Shown: in pieces, positions 51,507 to 60,794 of the stretch
How the letters are laid out: each line of letters begins with the position of its first letter
Numbering within the stretch: the stretch's first letter is position 1
Origin: Eubacteriales bacterium
GTDB taxonomy: Bacteria > Bacillota > Clostridia > Lachnospirales > Lachnospiraceae
Length of the DNA stretch: 64,000 bases
Direction: 5' to 3'
NCBI GenBank assembly: GCA_030539395.1
Contig: JAUNSC010000016.1
Span: 1 to 64,000 of the forward strand
Notes under the pieces: generated by a model
Told to the model about the DNA's origin: nothing
The model's database searches: none
Seen by the model: the letters and a program-made list of their open reading frames with translations, nothing else
Position numbers and translations under genes: made by a program

Positions 51507-52493
51507 CTATTTCCGTGTTTTTGCAACTGCTTTCACGATTCCATTCAGGCCCGCAAATAAAACGCCGGCCACCGGCCAGATGATCCATGAAACATTCCAG
51601 TTGTTTTTCCATAAACTTACTGCAAGATATCCCGCCGTTATCAGACACCAGTATATTCCCGGGAAAAAAGCTGTTTTCCGATTCAGTTCCTTTGCTTCAG
51701 CCGTATATTCTCCTACCTGCAGTAATTTGTCAAAACTGCCCTGAGGTATGGAAACGCCTGTGATCACATATACCCCCATCGCTACCATCACCAGAATAAT
51801 ACAGACGCACCATACCATTATATATTCTCCCGCATTCAGTGCAACAGAAAGCATAAGCGGTACTACCCCCAGAATACACAAAGCCGTGCCGCATGCAATT
51901 CCAGTTCGAAATGTCTTTTCATGCTCCTCTTTTCTTTTTTCTACAATTCCCTTTACACCATACTGCAGCAAGACAGGTTCTTTTTCCAGATACTCATATT
52001 TGGAAAGCTTCATACCGTTTATAATTAAAACCGATACCGCAGCCGCCAGTATAACCAAAAGAACTGCCACACCTGTTCCACCCGCCATATCCTCTGAAAT
52101 AATTTTCTTATATTCAGATACGCCTCCCAGCAGAATCAGGCAGACCGGGGAAAGGATACATGCCGCAACAGCAGCGGATATCTGTTTTGCCGTTTGCTTT
52201 GTAATGTCCATAAAGTCATTTGCTTCCTGCAGACTGACTTCTCTTATCTTAAATTCTTCGGGCAATTCATCTGTTTCTGTATAGGCTATTTCCTCTATCT
52301 CATCTTTCAGCAGATAGTCAGTGCTTACGCCGAACAATCCGCTCAGTTTAACAATTCTGTCAAGATCCGGGATAGATGCCCCGCTCTCCCACTTTGAAAC
52401 AGACTGCCTGGATATTTCCAGCTTCTGTGCAAGTTCCTCCTGGGACCATCCGTTTTGTTTTCGCAGCGCAGTGATTTTATCTCCTAATATCAT
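51507..52493 (-). CDS. XRE-type HTH protein with C-terminal membrane domain
   Basis: 328 residues from the ATG at 52493 (AGGATAAG upstream). Residues 1-60 form an HTH_3 domain ([39 protein letters not shown]). After a linker with about 40 acidic residues come roughly six membrane helices ([72 protein letters not shown]). This one-component membrane regulator layout is frequent in Lachnospiraceae; signal and targets are unknown. Confidence 0.85.
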   Translation of the reverse strand: MILGDKITALRKQNGWSQEELAQKLEISRQSVSKWESGASIPDLDRIVKLSGLFGVSTDYLLKDEIEEIAYTETDELPEEFKIREVSLQEANDFMDITKQTAKQISAAVAACILSPVCLILLGGVSEYKKIISEDMAGGTGVAVLLVILAAAVSVLIINGMKLSKYEYLEKEPVLLQYGVKGIVEKRKEEHEKTFRTGIACGTALCILGVVPLMLSVALNAGEYIMVWCVCIILVMVAMGVYVITGVSIPQGSFDKLLQVGEYTAEAKELNRKTAFFPGIYWCLITAGYLAVSLWKNNWNVSWIIWPVAGVLFAGLNGIVKAVAKTRK

Positions 52494-52603
52494 CTTTCTT
52501 ATCCTCTCTCTATTTTCGTTACGATATCGTAATAAAATCCTAACACAAAATGCGGTTGACAACCACCAAGTGCGCCTGGAAATTTGTCAACCGTCAGTTG
52601 CAT

Positions 52604-53044
52604 TTACTTCTCTTTCAAGTATCTTAACGCTTTTTTGTATTTTTCACACCGCTTGAAATCCCCCGGAACCGGATTTGGTATTCTGGACAAATCCAGATTA
52701 TGTTTAATGTCTTCAATCTTTACCTTTCGGGCAATAGGATTTTGTTTTACTTTCCGGATATATTCCTCATAGCTGTCCGGATCACCTTTTTTATGAGTCA
52801 GGACACAGATTGCCTCCACCAGCTTTTCCGGAAATCCTTTCTCTAAAAGTTCCTCCGCCCTCATGTCACTGTCCTCCAGTACATCATGGAGCACTGCAAC
52901 AATTTTCATTTCCATCTCTTCCAAACCCTCGGCTACTTTCAGCGGATGATTTATATATGGATTTCCCCCTTTGTCTTTCTGCCCTTTATGAGCATTTGTG
53001 GCAATTTCCACCGCCATGCGATATAATACCTGATTATTCTCCAT
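52604..53044 (-). CDS. Small HD-domain phosphohydrolase, RelA/SpoT hydrolase-like
   Basis: 146 residues from the ATG at 53044 (AGGAG upstream). The HD motif set is present: ATNAHKGQKDKGGNPYINHP, then KIVAVLHDVLEDSD and a late KIEDIKHNLDLSRI with the last metal/ribose residues. This matches the hydrolase half of RelA/SpoT and stand-alone alarmone hydrolases (MESH1-like). Action on (p)ppGpp is plausible but unproven. Its start overlaps the end of larC by 11 bp, so it is in the lar transcript. Confidence 0.85.
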   Translation of the reverse strand: MENNQVLYRMAVEIATNAHKGQKDKGGNPYINHPLKVAEGLEEMEMKIVAVLHDVLEDSDMRAEELLEKGFPEKLVEAICVLTHKKGDPDSYEEYIRKVKQNPIARKVKIEDIKHNLDLSRIPNPVPGDFKRCEKYKKALRYLKEK

Positions 53045-54335
53045 AACTCCTGTAAATCTCCCATAATGATACATCATTTGCTTCCGCCAGTTTCACTGCA
53101 TCTTCGTATTCCGGATAAACACGGTTCTCTCTTCCGACCATCACCTGCTTTCCTTTGCACGCCCCCCACGAAGTCTTTTTCCACACACTCTCCCTTTTCA
53201 GAATACTTCTTTCTTCTCTGTGCTTACGGATACCAATGGTCGTTGTACACTGGAACATCAATTTTTCCATCTTCTCACTGTCTTCCGGCCTTGAAAGGAC
53301 CGTCATCCGGTAAGCCGGCCTGTTTTTCTTCATAAATACAGGATCATAAGACACATCAAGCGCTCCTGCCTCCAGAATTTTTTCCATGGCATATCCCAGC
53401 ATTTCACCGGTGCAGTCATCCAGATTCGTTTCAAGAACCATAATCTCATCCGTCTGTATACAAGACTTTGCCGGGTCTTCCTTCTCTTCCGTCTCTCCCC
53501 AATATACTTTCAGCACATTTGGTACAGGCAGATCCTTTGTTCCTGCACCCCAGCCTGTTTTTTTCAATTTCATTTGCGGCATAGTTCCAAAGCTTTCCGC
53601 CAGCTCACTTATGATCGCAGCTCCGGTGGGCGTTACCAGTTCTCCTTCCACATCAATCTGTTTTAACACAGCATCCGATGCGGCAAATATTTCTGATGTA
53701 GCGGGAACCGGCACAGAAAGCAGCCCGTGCTGGCATCTTATGTATCCGTATCCCTCATGCACCACAGAGGAATACACACCTGCCGGTTTGAGCATATGGA
53801 TCAGAATCGCGCAACCTGCCACATCCACGATAGAATCCACTGCGCCCACTTCATGAAAATGCACCTCGTCTACAGTTTTTCCATGAACTTTTGCCTCCGC
53901 AGCCGCCACTCTTCCAAAAATTCTAAGTGCCATTTCTTTAACTTCCTCATGCAGAGCGCTTTCCTCAATTATCTTTCGAATATCTGCGAAATTCCGGTGG
54001 GGATGGCTGTGAATATGTACATCACGTGCATTTTCATCATGATGGTCCGTCTCATGATGTTCTTCATGACCATGAATGTGTTCGTAATGATGTCCCGTCT
54101 CATGGTTGTCCTCCCCTTCCACAATCACATCCACATGCTTTGCACGGATGCCGTTTTTCTCTACCTCTGAAATTTCAACTCTATATCCATCCAGATTCAG
54201 CATATCCAGCTGCTTCAGAAATTCTTTCTCATCCAGTCCCAGATCCAGCAGCGCTCCCAGCGTCATATCGCCGCTGATTCCGCTGGCGCAGTCAAAATAT
54301 AATAAGCCATGTTTTTTCAACCGGTATTCCTCCAA
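53034..54335 (-). CDS. larC: Nickel-pincer cofactor biosynthesis protein LarC (nickel insertase)
   Basis: 433 residues in one uninterrupted frame, unlike the two-frame larC of Lactobacillus. The opening LLYFDCASGISGDMTLGALL and FHEVGAVDSIVDVAGCAI are characteristic. A His-rich loop around residues 78-115 (GHHYEHIHGHEEHHETDHHD) probably holds Ni. The C-terminal half has VLETNLDDCTGEMLGYAME. LarC uses CTP to insert nickel into the pincer cofactor of lactate racemase and its relatives. It lies 60 bp after larB. Confidence 0.93.
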   Translation of the reverse strand: MEEYRLKKHGLLYFDCASGISGDMTLGALLDLGLDEKEFLKQLDMLNLDGYRVEISEVEKNGIRAKHVDVIVEGEDNHETGHHYEHIHGHEEHHETDHHDENARDVHIHSHPHRNFADIRKIIEESALHEEVKEMALRIFGRVAAAEAKVHGKTVDEVHFHEVGAVDSIVDVAGCAILIHMLKPAGVYSSVVHEGYGYIRCQHGLLSVPVPATSEIFAASDAVLKQIDVEGELVTPTGAAIISELAESFGTMPQMKLKKTGWGAGTKDLPVPNVLKVYWGETEEKEDPAKSCIQTDEIMVLETNLDDCTGEMLGYAMEKILEAGALDVSYDPVFMKKNRPAYRMTVLSRPEDSEKMEKLMFQCTTTIGIRKHREERSILKRESVWKKTSWGACKGKQVMVGRENRVYPEYEDAVKLAEANDVSLWEIYRSYGE

Positions 54336-54395
54336 ATAAATTTTATTTTCAATATATCATGATGCCACGATCTAAAGCCATTCACTTTTGACGTA

Positions 54396-55154
54396 CTATG
54401 CATTTCTTTTTCCGCTAAGGCAGTTAATGCTGTGAGCCATGTATCCTGCCCCAAACCCATTATCAATGTTCACCACACTGATTCCGCTGGCACAGCTGTT
54501 CAACATGGCAAGCAGGGCAGCCACGCCTCCAAAGCCTGCGCCGTACCCCACCGATGTAGGTACCGCAATGACCGGTTTGTCTGTAAGGCCTCCCACAACA
54601 GATGCCAGTGCTCCTTCCATTCCTGCCACCGCAATAATCACATTGGCCTGAGAAATAACATCCATCTGTGACAATAGTCTGTGGATACCCGCAACTCCGA
54701 CATCATAAACTTCTTTTACTTCATTTCCCAAAAATTTTGCCGTAAGCGCAGCCTCTCTTGCCACCGGAAGATCTGATGTACCTGCACATATTACAAGAAC
54801 TGTCCCTTTGTTTAACGGATCTGAAAGTTTTCCCCTGCTGATAATCCGTGACACTTCATCATATTCCATATCCGGACAGATTTTTTGAATTTCTTCATAC
54901 TTTTCTTTATCACACCGGGTTCCAAAAATACATTCCGCACCGTGTTTTGTCATATTCTTTATGATTCCCGCAATCTGTGCTGCCGTTTTTCCCTCACAAT
55001 AGATGATCTCCGGCACACCGGTACGTACTTCTCTGTGATAATCTACCTTTGCATATCCCAATTCCTCAAAGGGTTCTATTTTCAGGGCATTTTCCGCCTC
55101 TTCCACGCTGCACTTTCCATCCGCCAGTTTTTTTAAGATTTCCCTTGTATTCAT
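54396..55154 (-). CDS. larB: Nickel-pincer cofactor biosynthesis protein LarB
   Basis: 252 residues. The PurE-like C-terminal domain is clear: VLVICAGTSDLPVAREAALT, VYDVGVAGIHRLLSQMDVIS, IIAVAGMEGALASVVGGLTD and PTSVGYGAGFGGVAALLAML. LarB carboxylates and hydrolyses nicotinic acid adenine dinucleotide, the first step of pincer cofactor synthesis. larC follows. larE and a larA-like enzyme gene are not in the window and must be sought elsewhere. Confidence 0.93.
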   Translation of the reverse strand: MNTREILKKLADGKCSVEEAENALKIEPFEELGYAKVDYHREVRTGVPEIIYCEGKTAAQIAGIIKNMTKHGAECIFGTRCDKEKYEEIQKICPDMEYDEVSRIISRGKLSDPLNKGTVLVICAGTSDLPVAREAALTAKFLGNEVKEVYDVGVAGIHRLLSQMDVISQANVIIAVAGMEGALASVVGGLTDKPVIAVPTSVGYGAGFGGVAALLAMLNSCASGISVVNIDNGFGAGYMAHSINCLSGKRNA

Positions 55155-55204
55155 AAATCAATCTACACTTTCTATCATACTACTTTTTTCGGCATCAATC
55201 GACA

Positions 55205-56038
55205 TTATTCCACATATTTACTTCGTAAAAGTGCGATTTCCGCCGCATATCCCGCATCATCATTGGGGGTTTCCAAAATAAACGGAAGCTGCCTCAGTTT
55301 CGGATGATTAATGACTCTCACCAGAGCCTCCAGACCAATCTGTCCTTCACCGATTTTGGCGTGACGGTCTTTATGACTGCCGCAGCCGTTCATGCTGTCA
55401 TTCAAATGAATGGCACAAAGTCTGTCCAGACCGATAATCTTATCGAATTCTTCCAATACACCGTCCAGATCATTCACAATATCATATCCGCCGTCCCACA
55501 CATGGCAGGTATCCAGACACACGCCCATCTTTTCTTTCAGCTCCACTCTGTCAAGAACAGCACGCAATTCCTGGAAATTACGTCCTACTTCGCTGCCCTT
55601 TCCTGCCATCGTCTCCAGAAGAACTGTCGTGCTCTGCTCTTTTGTAAGCACGTCATTTAACATCTCAGCGATATACTCTATCCCCACATCCACGCCCTGT
55701 TTTACATGACTGCCCGGATGAAAATTATAGTAGTTCCCCGGTGTATATTCCATGCGCTTCAGATCATCTTCAAATGTATTTCTGGCAAACTCCCGCAAAT
55801 GGGCGTCTGCCGAACAGGGATTCAGCGTATAGGGTGCATGCGCCACCAACTTTTCAAAATGGTGCTCTTTTGCCAGCTGAAGAAACGCCTTTACGTCTTC
55901 TTCATCTATCTTTTTCGCCTGACCACCTCTGGGATTTCTGGTAAAAAACGCGAATGTATCAGCATCCAGTTTGAGAGCAGTCTCTCCCATCGCTTTATAA
56001 CCCTTTGAAGAAGAAAGATGATTTCCTATTTTTAACAT
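55205..56038 (-). CDS. nfo: Deoxyribonuclease IV (AP endonuclease, Nfo)
   Basis: 277 residues, the family length. TIM-barrel with zinc ligands in [76 protein letters not shown] and FILETPND. It cuts DNA at abasic sites in base-excision repair. Its gene is followed by larB and preceded by the DUF445 gene on the same strand. Confidence 0.95.
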   Translation of the reverse strand: MLKIGNHLSSSKGYKAMGETALKLDADTFAFFTRNPRGGQAKKIDEEDVKAFLQLAKEHHFEKLVAHAPYTLNPCSADAHLREFARNTFEDDLKRMEYTPGNYYNFHPGSHVKQGVDVGIEYIAEMLNDVLTKEQSTTVLLETMAGKGSEVGRNFQELRAVLDRVELKEKMGVCLDTCHVWDGGYDIVNDLDGVLEEFDKIIGLDRLCAIHLNDSMNGCGSHKDRHAKIGEGQIGLEALVRVINHPKLRQLPFILETPNDDAGYAAEIALLRSKYVE

Positions 56039-56050
56039 AATTCCCCTCCG

Positions 56051-56944
56051 TTAAAACAATAAATTTACAAATCCGATCAGCATACCCAAAAGGCCTCCCA
56101 TCCATACCAGAGCATTTAATTCCTTTCTGGAAATTTCCATAATAAGCCTCTCCAGATATTCCACATCAAACTCATTGATTTTATCTTCCACAATTGCAGC
56201 CACATCCAGCCGCTCAATAAATTTTCCCGAACGTTTCTGAAGAATCATCAGATACGTGTCCCAGACTTTAGATTTTATCAGCTCTTTTTTCTGCCACAGC
56301 AATACGCCGGCTTCTTTCATCGGTTTATCCATCCAGATGCTGTATTCTCCGTCAATATACCCTTTTATAATACCCGGACACTCCTGAGCGATTACTTCAT
56401 TTATTTTTTCTGCAATTGCAGGCTGTGCTTTTCGTATGGCCGGCTCCGCCACCATCGCCACCATAGAATTCAAATTTGAGATCACTTCATCAATGGCATA
56501 TTCAAGAACCGTATCGCCTGCATTTTTTTCCAAAATCTGCGCAGTAATATAATCTGCTGCACTGGTGCTCACATATTCCGCTGCATCATCCACGGCTATC
56601 GCAAATCCTTTTTTCTCCAGAAAATCGTGTGCCGTCCCTTGTTCATGTCCAAGTTTTTCGATGACATTGTCCACTTTTTTATTCAATGCCTGACGGAGAT
56701 TTTCTGACGCCAGTGCTTTCTGCAAAGTATCTGTATCCAGTAATTCATCTCCGATGACCTGACCGATTGCCCTTGCGATCCTCGGTTTTTCTTTTGGAAT
56801 CAGCCCTGGCGTAAACGGCAAAATAAATTTTCCGACTTTTACCGGATGAAAGGGTCTGAAAAGCATCCGTATAGCAATTCCGTTGGTGATCAGACCGATC
56901 AATCCGCCGATTATTGGGGCTGCAATAATTTCTATATCAAACAT
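56051..56944 (-). CDS. DUF445 family membrane-associated protein
   Basis: 297 residues from the ATG at 56944 (GCAGGAGG upstream). The family opening GGLIGLITNGIAIRMLFRPF then PGLIPKEKPRIARAIGQVIG is complete. A C-terminal hydrophobic helix (LVWMGGLLGMLIGFVNLLF) anchors it, giving hairpin topology with both ends near the membrane. Function unknown; relatives of YheB type are found in sporulating Firmicutes. It is followed by nfo after 12 bp. Confidence 0.88.
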   Translation of the reverse strand: MFDIEIIAAPIIGGLIGLITNGIAIRMLFRPFHPVKVGKFILPFTPGLIPKEKPRIARAIGQVIGDELLDTDTLQKALASENLRQALNKKVDNVIEKLGHEQGTAHDFLEKKGFAIAVDDAAEYVSTSAADYITAQILEKNAGDTVLEYAIDEVISNLNSMVAMVAEPAIRKAQPAIAEKINEVIAQECPGIIKGYIDGEYSIWMDKPMKEAGVLLWQKKELIKSKVWDTYLMILQKRSGKFIERLDVAAIVEDKINEFDVEYLERLIMEISRKELNALVWMGGLLGMLIGFVNLLF

Positions 56945-57101
56945 CGTTTCCTCCTGCCCGCAGTGATCACTGCCTACACGTATGATAACACAATTATCTT
57001 CCAAAATCTATCCTTTGTATATGCCCTTCTATTATGAATCACTTTGCTGTTTTTGCGCACACTAATCCCGTACCCGGAATTTTGTAAAGGAGTGACTAAA
57101 A

Positions 57102-57305
57102 TTGAAAAAGAAAAAAACTCATAACGAGACAATTATTGAATCTTATGACTACCTCGGCAGAGCCGCATCCACCACAGACTGTACGGGACTGATTCCTTCT
57201 GCTCCAACCAGCCGTTATGAGCTGGAATCCTATGAAGATATCTATTATTACCGTCCTCCCCACATTGCCGGGCAGGAAGGCCCGGATAATGGATCAGGGA
57301 AATAA
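57102..57305 (+). CDS. 67-residue hypothetical protein, TTG start
   Basis: TTG at 57102 behind AAAGGAGTGAC. The sequence has a Lys-rich start (KKKKTHNETIIESYDYLGRA) and a Tyr-rich acidic part (RYELESYEDIYYYRPP). No family recognised. It is convergent with the gerC-like gene (9-bp gap). Tyr-rich small proteins occur in spore coats, but nothing here proves that. Confidence 0.5.
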   Translation: MKKKKTHNETIIESYDYLGRAASTTDCTGLIPSAPTSRYELESYEDIYYYRPPHIAGQEGPDNGSGK

Positions 57306-57313
57306 CCTGTCTT

Positions 57314-57799
57314 TTATAATTCCTCTCTCAGCAGTTCTTCTAAGGTCATTGTGGAACTGCTGCGGTAGGGATTATTTTTATAAAGATCACACAGATACTC
57401 TCCCGGCTCTTTCCCCTCATCAGCTATCTGTCTGAGATAACTTTCTTCTTCGCCGTAATCATATATAAAAATTCTGCTGCTTCTGGCAATCAGCGGTTGT
57501 TTTTCCAGTTCTTCCAGCGCCTGTCTCAGACGTTTTTTCTCCTGAAACAATTCTTTTCCAAGAACGATTACTTTTATATGTCCAAGATCCAGATAGCGGT
57601 CCATCCTGTTTTGACTGGCTATGATAATTTCTTCTACGGTATCACCCGATATCATATATTCTCCAAATCCCCCCGCAATTTTCCCTTCTCTTAAATCCAG
57701 TTCAAGGGCCTGAACAAACTCACGTTCCTCAAGCTCCCGTGCTCTGCAGCCACCCAGTATCATTGCTGTTAATATCACTGCCGCAACCCATCTCTTCAT
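57314..57799 (-). CDS. Short Ger(x)C-type spore germination lipoprotein
   Basis: 161 residues from the ATG at 57799, overlapping the gerB-type gene by 4 bp. The lipoprotein signal VILTAMILGGC is followed by the N-terminal GerC domain (ELEEREFVQALELDLREG, ISGDTVEEIIIASQNRMDRY, LDLGHIKVIVLGKELFQEK). Standard GerC proteins have about 370-400 residues; the large C-terminal Spore_GerAC domain is missing here. The frame ends at a normal stop with a clean acidic tail (TMTLEELLREEL), so this looks like a compact form rather than a recent break. Confidence 0.8.
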   Translation of the reverse strand: MKRWVAAVILTAMILGGCRARELEEREFVQALELDLREGKIAGGFGEYMISGDTVEEIIIASQNRMDRYLDLGHIKVIVLGKELFQEKKRLRQALEELEKQPLIARSSRIFIYDYGEEESYLRQIADEGKEPGEYLCDLYKNNPYRSSSTMTLEELLREEL

Positions 57800-58893
57800 T
57801 TTCCCGCTCCTCTGCTCTTTCCTTTTTCTATTATCAAAAGAAGTATCGGTATCAGCACCATGATCGGTATAAGTCCGCACACCGCTATTTTTAAATACAT
57901 CCGGGAAGCCATTTCAAAATTGCCGGTTGCAAAAAACAGTACGGCACTGATGCCAAAACATATCACAAGCATTCTGCGGTTATCTTTTCCGGAAAAAATC
58001 TCTCCGGTAATTCTCTCCATATAGTGACTTCCCGTGCCGGCCGCCACAAAAAGGCTGAAAAGAAGGAATGCTAAAAACACCGCATCCCAGCGCTGCAAAA
58101 AAACACCCGGAGCCTGTGCGGAATTCATTAAAGTTATGATTGGCCAGGAAAGTCTGGATATTCCCTTTGTGCCAAATACTCCAACTGCGATAAAAAATGC
58201 CGCCAAAAGAAACAGCACGGGGAGGCGGATGCAGCTTCTCAGCGCTTTTCCTCTTTTTTCATCTTTCCAACTAATATAGGGAGTCTCATAAAGCACAAAT
58301 ATAACCGCCATTAAGCCGCCAAATACCCTTCCGCTGCGATGCAGAACCTGAATCGGTGTAAACTCCCGGCTTAAAAGATAATTTTCACTTTGAATTCCCC
58401 TTGCACCGGCCAGAAGCATCAGTGACAGCAATAATCCAACCGGAATCCAGAGAAATTGTGCACATCTCCCCCTTACCTGTCCGTCCGGCACAGCTGTCAT
58501 CAACCCTGCAGTCAGAAACAGGATTCCCAATAAGTATTCCGATATTTCAGGCAGCAAAAAAACATGGCAGATTCTTGCTGTCATCCATGCAAGATAATTC
58601 TGGTTCCATATAAGATATATCAAAAAAAGTATTCCTGTTATATCTGCAGTATATTTCCCCATCCGCTCTGCAATGTAATTCGTAAAATTGTCCTGTATCT
58701 GACCGGAAACAGCTGCAATAACATGGGCAAATAAATACATCCAGACACATCCCAATACAATAGCCGCCAGATAATTCCACCCCTGCAGCATATTGCACGT
58801 CTGGGGCAAAAGGAGGGTCATTTTCCCCGCCCAGTCCAAAAAAAACAGACATTTCAGCTGATGAAGGGATATTTTTCCATTTTCAGAAAACAT
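57796..58893 (-). CDS. GerB-family spore germination permease
   Basis: 365 residues, the normal length. About ten membrane helices of the APC-like GerB fold, opening SLHQLKCLFFLDWAGKMTLL and including GILFLIYLIWNQNYLAWMTA and FVLYETPYISWKD. It binds the germinant in the spore inner membrane together with a GerA- and a GerC-type subunit, whose genes flank it. It overlaps the gerC-like gene by 4 bp and follows the gerA-type gene by 1 bp. Confidence 0.9.
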   Translation of the reverse strand: MFSENGKISLHQLKCLFFLDWAGKMTLLLPQTCNMLQGWNYLAAIVLGCVWMYLFAHVIAAVSGQIQDNFTNYIAERMGKYTADITGILFLIYLIWNQNYLAWMTARICHVFLLPEISEYLLGILFLTAGLMTAVPDGQVRGRCAQFLWIPVGLLLSLMLLAGARGIQSENYLLSREFTPIQVLHRSGRVFGGLMAVIFVLYETPYISWKDEKRGKALRSCIRLPVLFLLAAFFIAVGVFGTKGISRLSWPIITLMNSAQAPGVFLQRWDAVFLAFLLFSLFVAAGTGSHYMERITGEIFSGKDNRRMLVICFGISAVLFFATGNFEMASRMYLKIAVCGLIPIMVLIPILLLIIEKGKSRGAGK

Positions 58894-58894
58894 A

Positions 58895-60007
58895 TCACTT
58901 TTCCTCCCATTTCATCCTTACTCTCTGCTGCCGTCTGGCATAAACCGGCCGTTTCCACAAAGTTCTGAGTGGAAAACGCACCATGCTGTCCCTCAGGTCA
59001 AAATACTGATTTTTTTCTGCCCCTGTATATGGACTTAAGTAGGGAATTCCAAAACTTTTCAGAGATGCCAGATGCAGTATCAAAAGATATGCTCCAAAAA
59101 TGATTCCCACAATTCCAAGGAACCCGCCCAGAATGATATATACATATTTCACCAGACGCAGCGCTTCAGAAAATTCTTCATTTGGCACGGAAAAGGACCC
59201 CAGTGCTGTAAGGGCAACAACAACTACCGTCATAGGACTTACAAGATCAGCGCTTACAGCTGACTGTCCGACAATAAGACCACCCACAATTCCGATCGTA
59301 TTTCCAATGGCTCCCGGCATTCGAAGACCTGCTTCCCTGATTAATTCAAAAGCAATTTCCAAAAATAAAACTTCCGCCATAACCGGAAACGGGACTCCCT
59401 CTCTTGCTTCCGCCATAGAAACAACAAGAGCCGTAGGGAGAATCTGGCTGTGAAAACAATTGACTGCCACATAGATGCCCGGGAGAAATACCGCCAGAAA
59501 AGCCGCCGCAATGCGCACTATTCTCAAAAACGATACCACTTCAAAATGGCGGTAATAATCATCACTTGTCTGAAACAGCGTATCCACAGTTGCCGGGAGA
59601 AGCAGCGCTTCCGGTGAATGATCCAGCAGAACAGCGACACGTCCTTCCAGCAGCGACTGGCAGACCCGGTCAGGACGTTCTGTCGCCTGATACAGAGGAA
59701 ACGGAGACCAGACATTTTCCTTTATCAGCTGTTCCGCTGTCCCGCTGTCAAGCACACCATCCACCTGTTCCTCAATTTTCTGAAGCCTGTCCTTTATGCG
59801 GGACACAATTTCATCATATGCAATATCCTCAATATACACTATTTGAGTCTTAGTTTTTGTGCGCCTTCCGAGACTGGTGCAGACCTGCATCAGCCTCTCA
59901 TCTTTCAGTCTCTTTTTTATCAGCTCTATGTTCGTATCCAGATCTTCTGTAAACGCTTCTCTTGAGCCGCGTATGCCTTTTTCCGACTCTGCTTTAGGTA
60001 TCTCCAT
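58895..60007 (-). CDS. GerA-family spore germination channel subunit, N-terminally short
   Basis: 370 residues, against 450-540 for usual GerA proteins. The sequence begins almost directly at the conserved EKGIRGSREAFTEDLDTNIE block, which normally comes near residue 150-170, so the first N-terminal subdomain is absent. The rest is intact: VEGVLDSG-like linker, FLPGIYVAVNCFHSQILPTA pore helix, EAGLRMPGAIGNTIGIVGG and NEEFSEALRLVKY. GGAGG sits properly before the ATG and no coding remnant precedes it, so the short form appears native. It leads the compact ger operon. Confidence 0.88.
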   Translation of the reverse strand: MEIPKAESEKGIRGSREAFTEDLDTNIELIKKRLKDERLMQVCTSLGRRTKTKTQIVYIEDIAYDEIVSRIKDRLQKIEEQVDGVLDSGTAEQLIKENVWSPFPLYQATERPDRVCQSLLEGRVAVLLDHSPEALLLPATVDTLFQTSDDYYRHFEVVSFLRIVRIAAAFLAVFLPGIYVAVNCFHSQILPTALVVSMAEAREGVPFPVMAEVLFLEIAFELIREAGLRMPGAIGNTIGIVGGLIVGQSAVSADLVSPMTVVVVALTALGSFSVPNEEFSEALRLVKYVYIILGGFLGIVGIIFGAYLLILHLASLKSFGIPYLSPYTGAEKNQYFDLRDSMVRFPLRTLWKRPVYARRQQRVRMKWEEK

Positions 60008-60037
60008 ATAATTCCTCCATCTAAAAAAATCTCAAAT

Positions 60038-60068
60038 AAAAAAGGAAAGCTTTCGCTTTCCCTTTTTA
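60038..60068 (-). terminator. Terminator downstream of the GntR/FadR-type regulator gene
   Basis: GGAAAGC/GCTTTCC 7-bp stem with loop TTTC (GAAA on the minus strand), A-run and T-run on the two sides, so it can work in both directions. It separates the ispE-regulator unit from the ger operon. Confidence 0.8.
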
Positions 60069-60107
60069 TCATATCCATATTTTTCTTTGCTATTCTGATA
60101 CTTTATA

Positions 60108-60779
60108 CTATGCCTTTGTCAGACTGCGCAAAATGCTTTCTTTCTGATTTGCAATATGTACACGCATGGCATTTCCCGCCTTATCCGCATCGCGTTTTTT
60201 CAGCGCCCGCCGGATCGTATCATGTTCTTCAACCAGAAGTTTGTGCATTTTTTTATCTTTCAGATATTCCAGACGATATCGGTACATCTGTTCTCTCAGA
60301 TTCAGCAGCATCTGCTGCAGCCGCTTATTGCCCGCGGCATTGTGGATAATCTCATGGAATGCCATATCTGTTTCCACGCAGGCCAGCAGGTCATCTCCCT
60401 CAAGACTTCGTTTAAAGTCAGCTGCCGCTTTTTTCATATCACGCAGTTGTTCCTCCGTAATGTGCTGGCACGCATTGCGGATCGCCAGCTCTTCCAGCAC
60501 CGCACGCACCTCCAGAACATCCTCCATATCCTGTGCCGTTATCTCTGCCACTACAGCTCCCCGGCGGGGGATCATAAGGACAAGCCCTTCCAGTTCCAGC
60601 TTGCGGATCGCCTCGCGTACCGGCGTACGGCTCACCCCCAGTCTCTGAGCCAGCTGTATCTCCATAAGCCTCTCTCCCGGCTGTAATTCACCTTTCAAAA
60701 TTGCCTTGCGAAGCGTGTTAAATACCACATCTCTGAGAGGCAAATATTCATTCATATCAATATGAAAATTATCGTTCAT
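60108..60779 (-). CDS. GntR-family regulator, FadR/FCD subfamily
   Basis: 223 residues. The GntR winged helix (LRKAILKGELQPGERLMEIQ, LGVSRTPVREAIRKLELEGL) is followed by an all-helical FCD ligand domain (VLEVRAVLEELAIRNA, DMAFHEIIHNAAGNKRLQQM, EEHDTIRRALKKRDADKAGN) with the metal-binding Asp/His positions present. It lies 15 bp after ispE on the same strand. Ligand and targets are unknown. Confidence 0.92.
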   Translation of the reverse strand: MNDNFHIDMNEYLPLRDVVFNTLRKAILKGELQPGERLMEIQLAQRLGVSRTPVREAIRKLELEGLVLMIPRRGAVVAEITAQDMEDVLEVRAVLEELAIRNACQHITEEQLRDMKKAAADFKRSLEGDDLLACVETDMAFHEIIHNAAGNKRLQQMLLNLREQMYRYRLEYLKDKKMHKLLVEEHDTIRRALKKRDADKAGNAMRVHIANQKESILRSLTKA

Positions 60780-60794
60780 GTTTTCCTCCGTACA

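Noticed and set aside
53034-54335. Expected frameshift between LarC1 and LarC2
   Set aside because: The whole gene reads in one frame of 433 codons, so no programmed frameshift is needed in this host.
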